Shown: positions 22,526-35,243 of the stretch, in pieces
Position numbering within the stretch: position 1 is the first letter of the stretch
Layout: each line of letters starts with the position of its first letter
NCBI GenBank assembly: GCA_905250115.1
Contig: CAJNOI010000090.1
Location: forward strand, 174,222-238,221
Source: Adineta steineri
Taxonomy: Eukaryota; Rotifera; Eurotatoria; Adinetida; Adinetidae
Reading direction: 5' to 3'
DNA: 64,000 nt
Notes under the pieces: generated by a model
The model's database searches: none
The model's input: only the letters and a program-made list of their open reading frames with translations
What the model was told of the DNA's origin: nothing
Translations under genes and position numbers: made by a program

Positions 22526-23415
22526 TTATTTTTGTTCTACAAAATTAGCACAACAGAGGCAGCAAAACATATAAGGAAGTGCAGCGATAAAAGGTATGGC
22601 CATAACACTACTAATAATCAGCATGATAAAGGCAGGTTGAAACACATCTTTTTGACAGTAATTTTCAGCATTTATGTCAGCATATTGTATTTCCTTGTAT
22701 GGGACAAAGATAAAAAAAACACCCCATACATAGAAAGCTATCGCTGCTCCATATCCAAGAGCCATGAGTCCTAAGAAAATATTTTTCATTTATTAATCAA
22801 TAATAATATTATAGTGAGATGTAGATCATTCTTATAGAAAATCTATGACATAATAAAGATATGAGGATAGGTATGGACGAAAAAAAGTATTTTCATCATC
22901 CGTTCAAGAATATCATTTATCGACATACTTCATACTTTCATTCACACTAATACGCCCTGCATCGAATATATATATATCAATTTAAGTTGTACTTGCCCCT
23001 CAAAATTCATAGAACTAAATAGATGAAAAACAACGTCTTTGTACAGTGAAAATAACAGTAATTCTATCGTCACACACATTAAGAACATTCTATATGCAAA
23101 GTACTTACCTAACGCGGTGTTTCTCTGCGATGTTTTCTCAACTTTCACTTCTTTTCGACCATTTGCGTATGTTGTTGTAGTGGTGGTTGTAGTAATTTTG
23201 TATTGTTTTGTCACTTTCAGTATATATGTAGCCCATAAAAAAGAAACAATTGCGATAATTTCAGATACGCCAGATCCTATAAGATGCAAGCGAACTCCAT
23301 CAGTGCACGTGGTCTTTACGCTCCGATGTCGAAAACCAATGATCGTCTGTGCAATCGCAACAGAAAGATCAAATAGAACAACAATGAAAAAAATAACAAT
23401 TGCTATGTTATTCAT
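22526..23415 (-). CDS. Four-transmembrane protein, family not recognised
   Basis: The exons are 23109-23415 and 22526-22770 on the minus strand with a 338-bp intron (GTAAGT...CTTAG). The 552 joined bases give 183 residues. Helices lie at about 3-25, 45-67, 100-125 and 142-170. The loop between helices 2 and 3 has a run of eight threonines followed by a charged stretch. Cysteines cluster after the fourth helix (CCLCC), a plausible palmitoylation site. The topology is that of tetraspan vesicle or junction proteins, but the tetraspanin CCG motif and the claudin WxxW motif are both absent. No function can be assigned. Confidence 0.6.
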
Positions 23416-24291
23416 GTTGAAGAGAAAAGATAATACAGTATAAATGACTACTCGGTGCAGACAAAACCACTAAATATCTTACAAACGTATTTCTTACTGT
23501 AGTTGAAAAAATAATATCCACTTGTCTAATCGTTTACCACTTGAATACTGAAATTTATTCTACCAACAAAATTCTTTTACGCGACTCAATAGACTTTTAT
23601 TACAGGAGAATAAAAAAAAAATACTATGCTATGAAATAAATATGGCCTTTCAAGATTATTGTCGGAAGAAGAAAGAAGAATACTGAAAGATCAACGATAA
23701 AAAAATTAAAGACTTATTCGTTGTCAAAGAATAAATTTCGATGAAACGAACCAAAAAAATCACACTATCAATATGACAAAACCAGCTTATCTTGGGAGAG
23801 TAGACGTCTTCTTTATCCACACCCTGAAGGAATTTGAAATTTTGAAGATCTTGACATAAGAGACCTGAGATCATTCTAGAAGAGCAAGTCATCATCACAA
23901 CCCGACTCAACATGGTCAATTACCGCTATGTTAATTCATTTTGAAGAGATGCAAGATCAGCCTTACATAAATTTTTAAAGGATATCTAGATCATCTCTGA
24001 GATAGGTGTGGGTGTGGGAGTATATAACTTTCGATACCCACAGCGACATCCACATACACGCACACCCAGATCCTCAAGATGTAAGAGCTTATTGATGTAG
24101 AATATTAGACAAACAACAGAATTAAGATGCTCTGTAAATATATCATTCATGTGCAAATTATTAATTTTGCATTATTAGTCAAAACTCAGTTGATTTATGT
24201 GAATATGTTCATTAGAATTTACATTAATGTCACAACATTGAATTTTATTTCAACATGAAAAGAAATTAAATATATATATTCATAAGATGTC
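23416..24291. other. Intergenic, about 0.9 kb
   Basis: It contains a well-kept foldback copy (24005-24080). No gene is visible; the minus-strand frame at 23656-23919 has no motif. Confidence 0.5.
24005..24080. repeat. Telomere-like foldback repeat copy
   Basis: GGTGTGGGTGTGGGAG, a spacer of about 40 bp that contains CCCACAGCGACATCCACATA, then CACGCACACCCAGATCCT and CAAGAT. Two exact TGTGGG units are present. Confidence 0.75.
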
Positions 24292-25307
24292 TTAATTGTT
24301 TATTTTATTTGGAAATGTCGTTATTCCAACTGTGAGTGTGACCTGTTGCAGTGGTTGTACTTGGTTTGATCGTTGCCAAAAGAAAACTTTCTCTCTCACT
24401 GTTCGACGAAAACGACTTGACGAAATAAAAAACATGTAACAACTTCCCTAAAAAGAAAACAATAAATCAATAAAAATCTCCGTTAAATGACTAACCATAC
24501 CGCATAGTAAAAATAAGTCAATAGACTGATCATTGTCGAAGCAAAATATTCACTCATCAATCGATCAGCATTTTTAGCTACTCCAACTGATGCTAAACTG
24601 TAAGCATTATTTATACCATATGGAGTAATAGTAAATACAACAAGTACAACTTCAATCAAAGTCATTCGTATCAATTGACGATCAGCTTGTTGTTGAGCAA
24701 GAACTTTTGTTAAATGAATATTACGATAAGTCAAATATCCAAATATAATCATTATAATAACTGGAATCATACAAGTAACAGTTAGAACATATATTATTAC
24801 ATAATAATTATAAACAGCATTAATATTTACACACGTCTTTGTAACTGGTGAAATATCAAAGAATATCAAGCAAGGTATTGTATGAATGCAACCGACAATG
24901 ACAACAATCAATACAATGCGATGTGCTAATATGATATTGCTTAGAGAACGCAAATAAGCATTTCTAGATGTAAGTAAAAATTGATCAATTGTAGCTAAAC
25001 ATGAACAAGTAATTGAAATTAAACTGAACACACCAATGAGATATTGTCGAGCTTTACACCAAGTTGATGATGTACGAGTCAAATCAATTCCATAACCTGC
25101 ACTAACAATACGAGAAATAAGATTAATTATTATATAAATCACATTGATAATTGAAGCAATAAGAAAATAAAATGTACAAGGTGATTTACGATAAGTACGA
25201 ACACTTGAAAATACTAAAATATTTATTCCATTTCCAATCACACCGACGACAAGAAGAAAGAATCCAAGATAAATTGTCACTTGTTGACTAATGTATAATA
25301 ATGACAT
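24292..25307 (-). CDS. Rhodopsin-like (class A) GPCR, peptide-receptor type
   Basis: The exons are 24501-25307 and 24292-24447 on the minus strand with a 53-bp intron in helix 7. The total of 963 bp gives 320 residues. Seven helices are clear. TM1 has the class-A signature (VVGVIGNGINILVF). A cysteine near the top of TM3 (STWCKARQYL) and one in the second extracellular loop (TKTCVNI) form the usual disulphide. The TM3 end is TIDQFLLTS, so the DRY arginine is replaced by Gln. TM7 lacks NPxxY. Such small, divergent receptors, loosely like FMRFamide receptors, are numerous in bdelloids. The basic tail (SSSRFRRTVREK) follows TM7. The ligand is unknown. The DRY and NPxxY changes raise doubt about ordinary G-protein coupling. 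Confidence 0.75.
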
Positions 25308-26304
25308 AATAATTGTTTACACTCTAAATGACGATAGATAATTTCTAAAAAATAAATGTGATCGAAGAAACTAATTAAAATAAGTTAATCTTCACAACAA
25401 ATAATAGTCAACTATTACTTGTAGAATCTTATGTGAATATATCTAGATAGTGTATTGCGCTATTCATCATCATTATCTGATGAAATCTACCGAGAATATC
25501 AACATAGCAGAAGATTATAGATTAAACACTGATTGTATATACAAAAAATTTTGATTTCTATAAGAAAAATTAATAATTATAAGAACAAACCATCTAAATA
25601 AGAAGGACAGAATGACTTTCATTTATTCTAGGATGAAATAAATTACGATTCAATTGTTTATTTTCATAATGATAAATTTGTTAATCAAATAACTCATTTT
25701 ATGCCGACTTTGGTAGATTTTTTTAATTATCTTTCATTATTTATTAAAGTATATTTTTTTTTTCTATACTCAGTTACAATACATTCATTAGTTTTTTCTT
25801 ATTTCATCTTCTTTTTACTCGATATCTTTAATGAAAAAAAAAATATTATTTTCGTACAATTAAAATTTTATTGTTCAAAATTTCGTTATATTTTTTTTCG
25901 TTAACTTGTTGTATTCCTCAAATGATTACAGCATTCCTTCACAAACACAGAACAAAATTGTCTGGAATATTCTAATAGAGTCTCAAAGAAACACAGAACA
26001 GTATTATCAACAACAGCACGTACTCCGCTTTTTTTGCGGTTACATATTTCTTTCTCTTCCTTACGATTATTTTTTGTTCTGTTCTTTTTTTTTCTTCTTT
26101 CTATTAATAGAAGTAGTAGCAACGATATGAAGGCCGAACGTCACGTGTAAAGACACGACAGCCACATAGAAGAAGTATGTGAGCGACGCAATTTTTTTTT
26201 CTGTACTCTTTGGTCAGAAATAGTTTATATTCTATCATTTAGTAAGTCGTGTATTTGGACGAACGCTTCATATCTTTATCTTTTAAAACAATAAAACGTC
26301 TTCA
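25308..26304. other. Intergenic, about 1.0 kb
   Basis: AT-rich with polypyrimidine stretches near 25750-25900 and 26060-26105. I see no gene or repeat. It should hold the divergent promoters of the two flanking genes. Confidence 0.4.
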
Positions 26305-27516
26305 ATGAGTGAAGAAATTAACAACAACATTCAAACTATCCTCCACTCTCTACAAGCTAAAGTTGATCGATTAGAAAATGTAAACAAAGAATTAGAAGAG
26401 AAATTACTTCAACAGGACAAAAGTATTGATCAACTACTAACGAATGTTAACCTTCAAAAATCAAATTCTGCACCTTCAACTTCACGTCAAGAAGAAGAAC
26501 ATTTATTACTCGATAAAGAAGATGATGTAGAACAAGTTTCGCATAGTTCAAAGACCAGTAAAGATAATAAAAAGAAGCTTACAGTGGACAGATCAATTCA
26601 TAATCTACCATTAGTCAATATACTGGGTACGTGAACAGTTTAAGTATAATCGAATATGCAAGTACTTCCACTTCTACACATTTTTTTTTATTCAGGTATT
26701 ATATTTCCTATTCTATCAGCCATTGCCATGCTTGCTGATTCTATCCTTCACATTATCTTTCACAAGTCTGACGATGATAAACAGAAGAATTATGCTGGTC
26801 TTATCTCTACGGTTTTAATTCTCTTTTATTATCTTCAATATGATGTAAAATTCAATTTAACTCATCCTCGTCTTTATATTCTCTATCAGTTTTTAATATG
26901 GTCACTTGTATTTACTGGTGATATCATATATGTTTATTATTATCATACAATGTTACATCGTCCCTTTATGATGTATACCTTTGTATGTTATGCAATTCTC
27001 GATACAAGTTATATTTTTACTATTGGATATTTAAAATTCAAAGGTTATCGTCAACACATGTTCATCATTACTATTCAAAGTATTTTTGAATTGATAGCTA
27101 TGATGACAGAAATGCTAATCATCTTCATTCCTATTTTTGGTACACATGAAGCTATAACAACAACTTCGGTAACATTTTTTATGTTATATAAATTTCTTTC
27201 AGCAAGTTATACGGATATGTTAGATTTGAAATATTCAAAATTAAGTCGTTTTTGTCTATGGATGTTGGTTCTCTTTTCAATACTTAGTGTTGTATTTGAA
27301 TATTTTGTTTATGGATTTGAACAATTAATTGAAGAAAATACTAAAAATCATCAAAAAAATCAAACATTTACATTATCATCATCTACTGATCAATATAAAA
27401 ACACTGAAAATTATTTTGTTATAGCAAGAGAATTGAGTGAATTCATTGGAACAATAGCATGTTATTCTTTATTAATTTTACAATTTTTTATGAAAAAAGA
27501 ACGAAAAAATAAATAA
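26305..27516 (+). CDS. Coiled-coil plus multi-pass membrane protein, unrecognised
   Basis: The exons are 26305-26626 and 26696-27516 with a 69-bp GT-AG intron. The 1143 bp give 380 residues. Residues 5-50 form a leucine-heptad coiled coil (LHSLQAKVDRLENVNKELEE), 55-100 are charged and Ser-rich, and from about 108 on there are seven or eight hydrophobic helices. The C-terminus is short and basic (MKKERKNK). The topology resembles a cytosolic coiled-coil domain tethered to an ER or plasma-membrane polytopic domain. I could not place the membrane domain in any transporter or receptor family. The sequence FHKSDDDKQKNYAGL between helices 1 and 2 is likely a cytosolic loop. Confidence 0.6.
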
Positions 27517-28443
27517 ATAAAGATTTTGTTAAAAGTAACTCATCGATAGCTTATTACTTTTAAGTGTAAAATACGTTGAAAAAATGAAAATAATCTGATT
27601 TTATGAGGTTTTTTCCAATTTTGACTATTTTCTGTAACTTTTATATTCGGATAGAACATGAAAAACCGCGTCGATTTGTATATAAAGTGTTATTGATATT
27701 ATAAACTGATTTTTTGAGTTGAAAGACAGTGATTTCAGAACTAGGATCAAAAGAATATTCTTTATTAGAATAGACCATTTTTCATTTAAATCACTTTTTT
27801 ATGCAAAACAAACATTGAATTCGTGATCAGCATAGTCAATAACTTATATCTAGAAGAAATTAGAATGAAAAAAACAAATTGTTTTTTTTTCTTGAATGAA
27901 TGGGGCGAAAAAATGTCCTTACCGTCATTTGTCCTTTATAAACATAGACGATTGTGGCATCTCGATAGATCTTCTCATTGATTTTCTATAAAAGCAAAGG
28001 AAATAGTCTATAAAGAAAAAAGTGTAACAAATATTGTTATTAAAATAATATCAATCTTGATAGGTTATACTCAATTAGTTTTACACATGATCCTAATAAT
28101 CAAAGAATATTGATATTTTTGTGGTTGAAAGAATGTGAACTCTATATGAGGAACTGTTGTTTACAGATAACTTCAACTTACTGTGCGACCTCAATGTGTA
28201 TTTGCTATTTTTAAGAATTTAATTGAAAGAGAATAATATATTTTTCAATAGCCAAAGTGTTACCATCGACGTCATTCATTGAGCAGAAATTTATAAATTG
28301 AAAAAACGGTTGAAGTATGATGGATAGTTTAAATAAAGTGTATTTATGAATACATTAAGAAAAACAATATAAAAGATATATTACTCTTATTCTGTTTTAT
28401 TATAATAACAAGTGATATCAATCATCAATTCAATATTATTACA
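27517..28443. other. Intergenic, about 0.9 kb
   Basis: I see nothing coding and no repeat of note; AT-rich throughout. Confidence 0.4.
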
Positions 28444-30301
28444 TTGATAAAAATGATACGAACAAGTTTTTTCATGATTTTTCTAAACATTATTATCAAT
28501 ATCGATTGTAGCAAACGTATCGGTACTATTCGTAATGCAATGTACACATCAGACAATGTCAGTATTGAAATAACATACAAAGATACATGTTCTGAATGTG
28601 TTTGCTATGCATTCTTCTATAATACATTTTCATTGTATGTTGGATTGAACTGCTTCACAAGTAATAAAACATGTACATTATTTACCAATTATTCCTCGTC
28701 ATCAATCATACAGAATAATTTTGATTCAGACTTTATATTTATCCAACAACCTCCATCGACAAACACGACAACAGGTAGTTAATTATTTCTATCTATCTAT
28801 CTATCTATCTTAAACTCAAAGGGTTCTTCTTAAACATAGCTTTTGATCATATCTTTCAGATGATATAACTTCATTCTTTTGTTCTGTTCGTAAAAAAAAG
28901 AAGATAATTAAGGAAAATCCCATTAGATCTGCAGTAGCGCAATCGACTTCATATGGTAGATTATATTATGTGTATAGGTTTTTGTACTTTCGTATGTAAG
29001 TTTTGCTTGATAACTTAATTTTTTTCGTGAACAAGACATCCGAAAAATAGTAATAAAAGAATAGTAGGATTAATCAATCGTTCATAAAATCCAATATGAA
29101 TCGTCATCTACCGAAATGGATTGTTATGTCGATGTAAGTTTTTCAAAGATTGTATTTATGATAAGGTAAATATAACATATTCTAGTTGAATCTATCAATT
29201 TCTTTGATGTTGTTCAGATGTAATACAATAATAGCAACGTTCTATATGTGGCGTGCCTTGACAAAAAAAACTATTAACATTGCTGAAATTAGGAATTGAG
29301 TTAATCTAAGTTATATGTTTTTAATTAATGAATGAAAACGTAGTTATTCGAAATAGTTACTAATAATATCTTTATAAATTTATTATTCAATTGAATAATT
29401 TTAAGGATTTGTTTTAGCAACGACGATATACCCTGGAATGACAGTTGCCGGCAGTGCGAATGGTGTAGCAGGCAATGGAAATCAGACACTAAATGGACCG
29501 CTCGATGTTTTTTTGAACGATAATGGAACCTTATTCGTGGCCGACTGGAATAATAATCGTGTTCAAGCTTTCCCCGCTGGCTCTCAAATAGGCACTACAG
29601 TTTCTAGTTTGACAAGTCATCCACAAGGCCTCTTTATAGATAGCTTTTCGAATCTTTATGTGACTTGGGGTACTAAATATCAGGTGATAAGTCAACCAAG
29701 TGGTATTAGTGTTCCACCAATTGCATCGTCGACTTGTACCTGGTCTATTTCTCTCAACGATGCATATGGAATTGCTATTGATAGTTCGGGAAATATGTAT
29801 GTGTCAAGTTCGAGCTGTAGTTTTATTACTGTATGGAATGTGAACCGCACTAGTGCTACAAGGCTTGTAGCTGATTCATCATTAGTGAGCCAACCTCGAC
29901 ATCTCTATCTTGATGAAGATAATATGGTTATCTACGTCGCTGATACGTTACATCATCGTATACTTAAGATATTTCTTAATAATAGTTTGCCTGCACAAAC
30001 TGTTGCAGGTATAAATGGAGTATCCGGTAAAACTGCTGACAAACTTAATGGGCCTGCAGGTGTTTGTGTCTCTCGAAATGATGGTACGATTTATATAGCT
30101 GATACACTCAATCATCGCATACAAAAATGGCCGATGGGTGCATCGACAGGAATAACTATTGCAGGCAATTCAAATGGTACTTCTGGTTCCAGTATGTATG
30201 CTCTTAATGGACCCTATGCTGTTTTTCTTGATAGTACCGAAACATTTGTCTACGTTGCTGATTATTACAATAACAGAGTACAAAGATTTCCCGTATCATA
30301 A
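28444..30301 (+). CDS. Secreted NHL-repeat (beta-propeller) protein
   Basis: The exons are 28444-28774 and 29418-30301 with a 643-bp intron. The 1215 bp give 404 residues. A signal peptide (FFMIFLNIIINIDC) begins the chain. Residues 25-105 are a short Cys-containing module (CSECVCYAFFYN, LNCFTSNKTCTLF) like the PAN/apple-type ends of secreted bdelloid NHL proteins, followed by a Thr-rich link. Residues 115-404 hold about six NHL repeats (GPLDVFLNDNGTLFVADWNN, GPAGVCVSRNDGTIYIADTL). The protein is extracellular with a likely ligand- or glycan-binding propeller. It is one of three NHL genes in this window, each with a different N-terminus. The intron carries a small TATC microsatellite. Confidence 0.75.
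28787..28811. repeat. (TATC)n microsatellite in intron
   Basis: About six tandem TATC units lie just after the donor site of the NHL-gene intron. Confidence 0.85.
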
Positions 30302-31337
30302 ATGTCATTTCTATCAAACACAAGACTTTTATATAGTTGTTGTCTTTATTTTGTTTATAATCTTACAAAAATAAAATAGTCTTACATTTTCATAATTTAT
30401 TTTTTAATGTTTAGACAACACAGTTTGTTCACTTTTTATTAAGATCACTATCTAAATATAAATATGCAACGATCGTTCATCTTATGTCTGGAGGAATATA
30501 GTTATAGGTTTGGGTTATAACTTACTCCATCCACACCCACACCCTCAAGATGGTGGACACAGGTGCGTATGTACATATTATTATCATTATATGTGACAAA
30601 TAAAAAGTGTGTGGGTTAGTTATCAAACAATTGCACCCGCATCCATGAAATATGGTGATGCATGTATAATGATTGAATAGTATTGATGACAGTAACCTGA
30701 CAGATATTTAATTTATTTTGTTTTTCACTCTTCATTTAATAGTTACAGGTAAAATTTGTCAGGCATATGAATAAAAAAAGACATCACCTACACAGATCGT
30801 TTATTTTCCAATTAAGATGAAACAGATAGCAATCTATGCAATGGTGATCACTGCAATACAGGACAGACAAAAATGCGCAATCATTAGATTTTAATGTAGG
30901 ATTTTTTATTTGTTTACATTCACTATGTGTATGACTAAGAAAAAGCCATTGTTTAACGGCTCTTCAGTCTGATTGCTTTCTTACCGTTTAGTTTAACTAA
31001 AAGAACGGTATAAACGTGCGCCCTTCGCATTTTCTCCTCCTTCCATGACAATATTCCTTCAACATTATTTAACGGTAAATATCATTATAATATTTGTAAT
31101 CCAGCCTATATTACAGTACATCTCAAAAGTATCATAAAAAATTTTAATTTAATTTATTTATATACATCTATAATAAAGATTTTATAATGCCTCATATTTT
31201 GACTATCATAGCACATTGTCTCAATTAAAATAATCAGCGAAAAAATTTTACAAAATGTGGATATAGTTTTAATGGATGACTGAAAAAAAGAAGATATTGA
31301 ACATTACATTGAATTTACTTGAATTTTGTTTTTAGAA
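30302..31337. other. Intergenic, about 1.0 kb
   Basis: It contains one good and one worn foldback copy (30507-30551, 30606-30645). The acceptor-like TTTTTAG at 31330-31336, just before the next ATG, suggests that a 5' untranslated exon of the PQ-loop gene lies here. Confidence 0.45.
30507..30645. repeat. Two telomere-like foldback copies, one good, one worn
   Basis: First copy: AGGTTTGGGTTATAAC, then TCCACACCCACACCCTCAAG ending AT at 30551 and continuing GGTGGACAC. Second: AGTGTGTGGGTTAG, a short spacer, TGCACCCGCATCC. Confidence 0.65.
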
Positions 31338-32401
31338 ATGGTGGTAAATGGTGCAGTCGAAAATGCTTTAGCAACGATTGGTGCAGTTCTTTGGTGTGTA
31401 CAGATTTTACCTCAAATCTGGAAATCATGGAGAGCGAAGTCAACAACTGGTCTATCACCTTGGTTGATGTTTACATGGATGATTTCACTATGGGTTTTGG
31501 GCATCTATAATATTACACAGGAACTATCAATACCTCTTCATATTCAACCTGAACTATGTGGTATGTTGATTACATCTTCATCGAACGGTGGGTGTTGGGT
31601 GTATAATAGATGAAGACAATACCCACACCTTTATAATAATTATTTTTTACGATTAAGGCTTGTTGTGTGGCATCTCGTGGGTACAATGTTTATATTACAA
31701 AGGTGGAGTTCGAAAAACGTATTGTATCTTATGTATCGTCGCATGTTGTTTTCTTTCATGTTCAATACAAGTCGGCTGTGTCTATGCGCTAAGAGTAACT
31801 GTATTTATTCTAATATAATTTCCTTTATCATTGATCTATGTAGACTGGTATAAAAAATGGGGTGACATGGCCAATCAAGATGTTTGGAATTATAGCGACC
31901 GTTCTTCTTGGCGGCGCTCTATTGTAGGTTTTTTTATTAGCATGAATAATTCAGAACTTTCTTTTTTATTAATTTATCATAGTCCACAAATTTGGGAGAT
32001 TATCAAACGGAAAGAAGTAGTGGGACTTTCAATCAAATTCATTATCATTGATATGCTGGGTGGCGCCTTTAGTGCTGCTTCTCTAGGCGAGTTTATTTTA
32101 CTTCTGTGTTCTCTGAACAATGTTGATAATATATCTTTTAGGTTTTGCACCTCCTCCTTTAGATGCATTTGCTGCAAGCTCCTATCTTATAGTTGTCGGC
32201 ATGGAATTGTTGATTCTTCTCTTGGCAGCTATTTTAAATCCGATTGCATATTACCGTCGTCGTGATGAGAAGGTTACCGAAGTTATTGAAGAGATTGAAA
32301 CTATCGATAAAATAGTATCTTCTAAAGACTACGTCGCTAATGCTGAAGCAAATATAAACAGACCCACTGATCTTGATGATGCATTTGCGGAGTGGTTTTA
32401 A
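31338..32401 (+). CDS. PQ-loop repeat (MtN3/SWEET-fold) membrane transporter
   Basis: Exons: 31338-31560, 31658-31794, 31844-31923, 31983-32086, 32142-32401; the 804 bp give 267 residues. Two PQ-loop repeats are clear: VLWCVQILPQIWKSWRAKST in the first, and SPQIWEII or FPQIWEIIKRKEVVGLS in the second after splicing, each with the Pro-Gln pair at the end of its first helix. Seven helices are predicted. PQ-loop proteins move amino acids or other solutes across lysosomal and other membranes; the substrate cannot be read from the sequence. The C-terminus is acidic. The introns are 97, 49, 59 and 55 bp. The first intron contains a foldback repeat. The last starts with GC instead of GT, and only this GC-AG boundary keeps the frame (SLGFAPPPLDA). 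Confidence 0.8.
31588..31630. repeat. Telomere-like foldback repeat inside an intron
   Basis: GTGGGTGTTGGGTGT, a spacer, and CAATACCCACACCT fill almost half of the 97-bp first intron of the PQ-loop gene, which is about 45 bp longer than its other introns. An insertion into a pre-existing short intron fits. Confidence 0.7.
32087..32141 (+). other. GC-AG intron
   Basis: The donor reads CTAG|GCGAGTTT and the acceptor TCTTTTAG|GTTTTGC; 55 bp. The nearest GT donor (32091) would shift the downstream frame and lose the conserved C-terminus. Confidence 0.75.
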
Positions 32402-33761
32402 TAGCAGTCTGGATCAAAGGATGTTGAGAACACATATTACTCTGATTGAGAGTAAGAGTGAATGAATGAGAACCCGTTGTTATCATATGATTGTAGTCAT
32501 AAATATTTATGTTTGTTACGATTTTAATTTCGAATGATCTCACAAAAGTGAGGAGTCAGCCATTTTCTAATTAAATAATACTATTTAATTCATTAAATAT
32601 TATACAGATCTAAGAGCAAAATAAATATTTTGCTACATTATGAAATTCAACTGATGATAAGCAAATATTAATCAATTTTAGAAAAGCTTTAACTTCAGGG
32701 TGTGAGTGTTCTTTTCACCTCGCAGACATCCTCAGTTAATTTTTTTGTATGCTATTGCATAAGTATTTTGTTAGATATTCTGCGAAAAAACGAGAGTGCG
32801 TATCACAAGACGAGTATTTTTAGTAGAGTATTATATATTTATTCATCAATAAAAAACTTTTTTTTAGAAAGAAAATGACTTGGAAGAATAAGTTCATTAT
32901 CTTTATGTCAAAAGCAGACTGGCAAATAAGTGATTACGTCAAATTTAGAATTGCCAATAATTCTATATATTTAAATTAAATAAAAAAACAAAATATTCAT
33001 TTTTTCTCGAGTATCTGTTCATGAGTGTTTTAGTTTTGAGATTATCAATGAGTTGTTACTTTCTTATTATGGAAGTCTAAAACGTAGTCGACAAACTTAA
33101 TTATTTTTTCTTTCATAAAAAATAATATTAAAGTAGCTGCAAGTGTATGCCAGAAGGATTTATATTTATATATTATAACTTGTGGCTTCCAATAAATTAA
33201 TTAGATTTTCAATTGATGTCGATGAATGACGTACTTTCGACTTCAACTTCAGGCATAACATGTTTTTCTTCATTCAAACTATAATTAATATGTAGCAAGG
33301 ACTTTCAAATTTTTAAAAGACACAAGATATCCACAAATCATTGCAAAATTAGAGGTGGTACTTTTAGTTTATAAAAAGCAAAGTTAAAGTAGCTAGGTCA
33401 TCAAATAATAGAAAATCTATGAATTTGATATTTTTACTAAAGAAAAGATTTTTCTCGAGAACGACAATTTTTTTCCATAAACTCTAATCAAAGACTTTTA
33501 AGGTCAAGGATAAGAGTGAGAATTTAGAATTACTTTCAGTATATTTTATGAGTAAAGTAACTTATTGCTAATTTAAGTCTTTGTTCAAAATAACCTTTTT
33601 CTTGTTATATTATGGTTTTTCAGTTGATTTTCGTCATAATGTTATTAACATCATGTTTACCGTCGTTACTCTTTTTTTTCTTTCTTTAGTTCTCGCACTC
33701 GTTATTTATAAAAATACGACGATTCCAAGTATTTTCTAGTATATCATTATTCAACAGCAAA
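32402..33761. other. Intergenic, about 1.4 kb
   Basis: AT-rich with no gene. A weak G-rich/C-rich pair at 32698-32736 may be a very old foldback copy. Confidence 0.4.
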
Positions 33762-35243
33762 ATGTCTTCATCGGGTGTGAACACTACTAGTAGTACTAAT
33801 TTAGATGCTATTAATGCTCTTAAATATAGTAAAATTCTGTTTATTCAAGTTTGGTGTTTTACAATGTTTTCTTTTGGTACTGTCGGTCATATATTAAGTA
33901 TTTATGTGTTTACACGTCGCTCACTTTATTCAAATCCATGTTCACGGTATTTTTTGGCGTCAGCAATGACTGGTCTAGTTGTTGTATGTACTGCTGTACC
34001 TCTGCGTCTTCTTCAATTTGTATATAATATTGATGTTTTTATGAGTTCCAATGTAATGTGCAAAATTCTAGTGTGGCTCTTGAATTGGTTCAAGTAATGA
34101 AGATGTTTGTACAATATAAAAATTAATATTTTCTTTGTATCTTTTTTAGAGCTCTACCATCATGGTTTATCGTACTTGCTTGTGCCGATCGGTTAGTATT
34201 ACAATCGATTAACTAAGATAGTTCGATATTCTAAGTACAGCGACAGTTCTACCTTCAATGCTGTTACTTCACTATCTCTCAAGATGGATATTAAATAAAA
34301 CATGTAAAACAGTCATAAAAGTTCGATCAATCATTTTCTAACGTTTAGTTTCACTGCATCCGACTATCGTTTCGAAAATAGATCGAATCAGTTCTCTAAG
34401 AAAATTGATACGATGCGAAACCATAAGTTCTTCATTTGTTTTCATTGAAAATGTAGTTAGTATTTTTAAAAAATAGTCTCTATAGAACTTAACCAACAAT
34501 ATTTATTAGTCAGTTTAAAAATTGACTTTGACTGAATTTTTTTACAAAACTAACTCATTTTTCTTAGGTTTTTGTGCAGTTCATCGTCTGCTACCATCCG
34601 GGCTTGGAGTAGTATTCGTGTAGTTACTTTTGCTACTTCACTGACGATTTTGATTGTTGGTCTCGCTTACTTACATATGCCCTTCTATAATCGAGTGAAC
34701 ACAGCATCAGGATGTGTCATGGATCCAGGAACCTACACAACATTTTGGGGCATTTTTAATTTATTTATATTCAGTATGGGCCCACCTGTCTGCATGCTTA
34801 CTTTCGGATTACTCGCCATTCGAAATGTTCGTCGATCTGTGAGACGAATGATACCTAGTAATACTCCTACTCCAACTCAAAATCAATTGCAACATCGTCA
34901 AAAAGCAACAGATCGTCAGTTGATGCAAATGATGATGATTCAATGTATGTTTTTCATTTTGACAGGAACGCCCAGTTCCTTCTATTATTTTTACTCTTCA
35001 GCAATAAGTAATGAGGTTTCGAATGTTCTTCAAGCAGCCAGACTTAGTCTAGCTGCGTCTGTAACCTCATTTCTAACCTTTGGTGGCGCATGCATGAGTT
35101 TCTATACGTTCACATTATCAAGCCAGTTATTTCGCCGTGTACTCATCCATTTATTTAATTGTCAGCAACGAACAATACAAGTAACCTCCGTGAACAGAAA
35201 CAATCGAATACAACAAAATAGATTGAAAACGAGTGCTTTGTAA
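33762..35243 (+). CDS. Rhodopsin-like GPCR, second receptor of the window
   Basis: The exons are 33762-34093, 34150-34191 and 34568-35243, with introns of 56 and 376 bp; the 1050 bp give 349 residues. The 42-bp middle exon covers the end of TM3. TM1 reads FGTVGHILSIYVFTRRSL. The TM3 cysteine is in NVMCKILVWL. TM3 ends ACADRFLCSSSS, keeping a DR pair in the DRY position, unlike the receptor at 24-25 kb. A long third loop (TPTPTQNQLQHRQKATDRQ) precedes TM6. TM7 lacks NPxxY but has FGGACMSFYTFTLSS. The short N-terminus carries sequons (NTTSST). A peptide ligand is plausible by family resemblance only. Confidence 0.75.
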
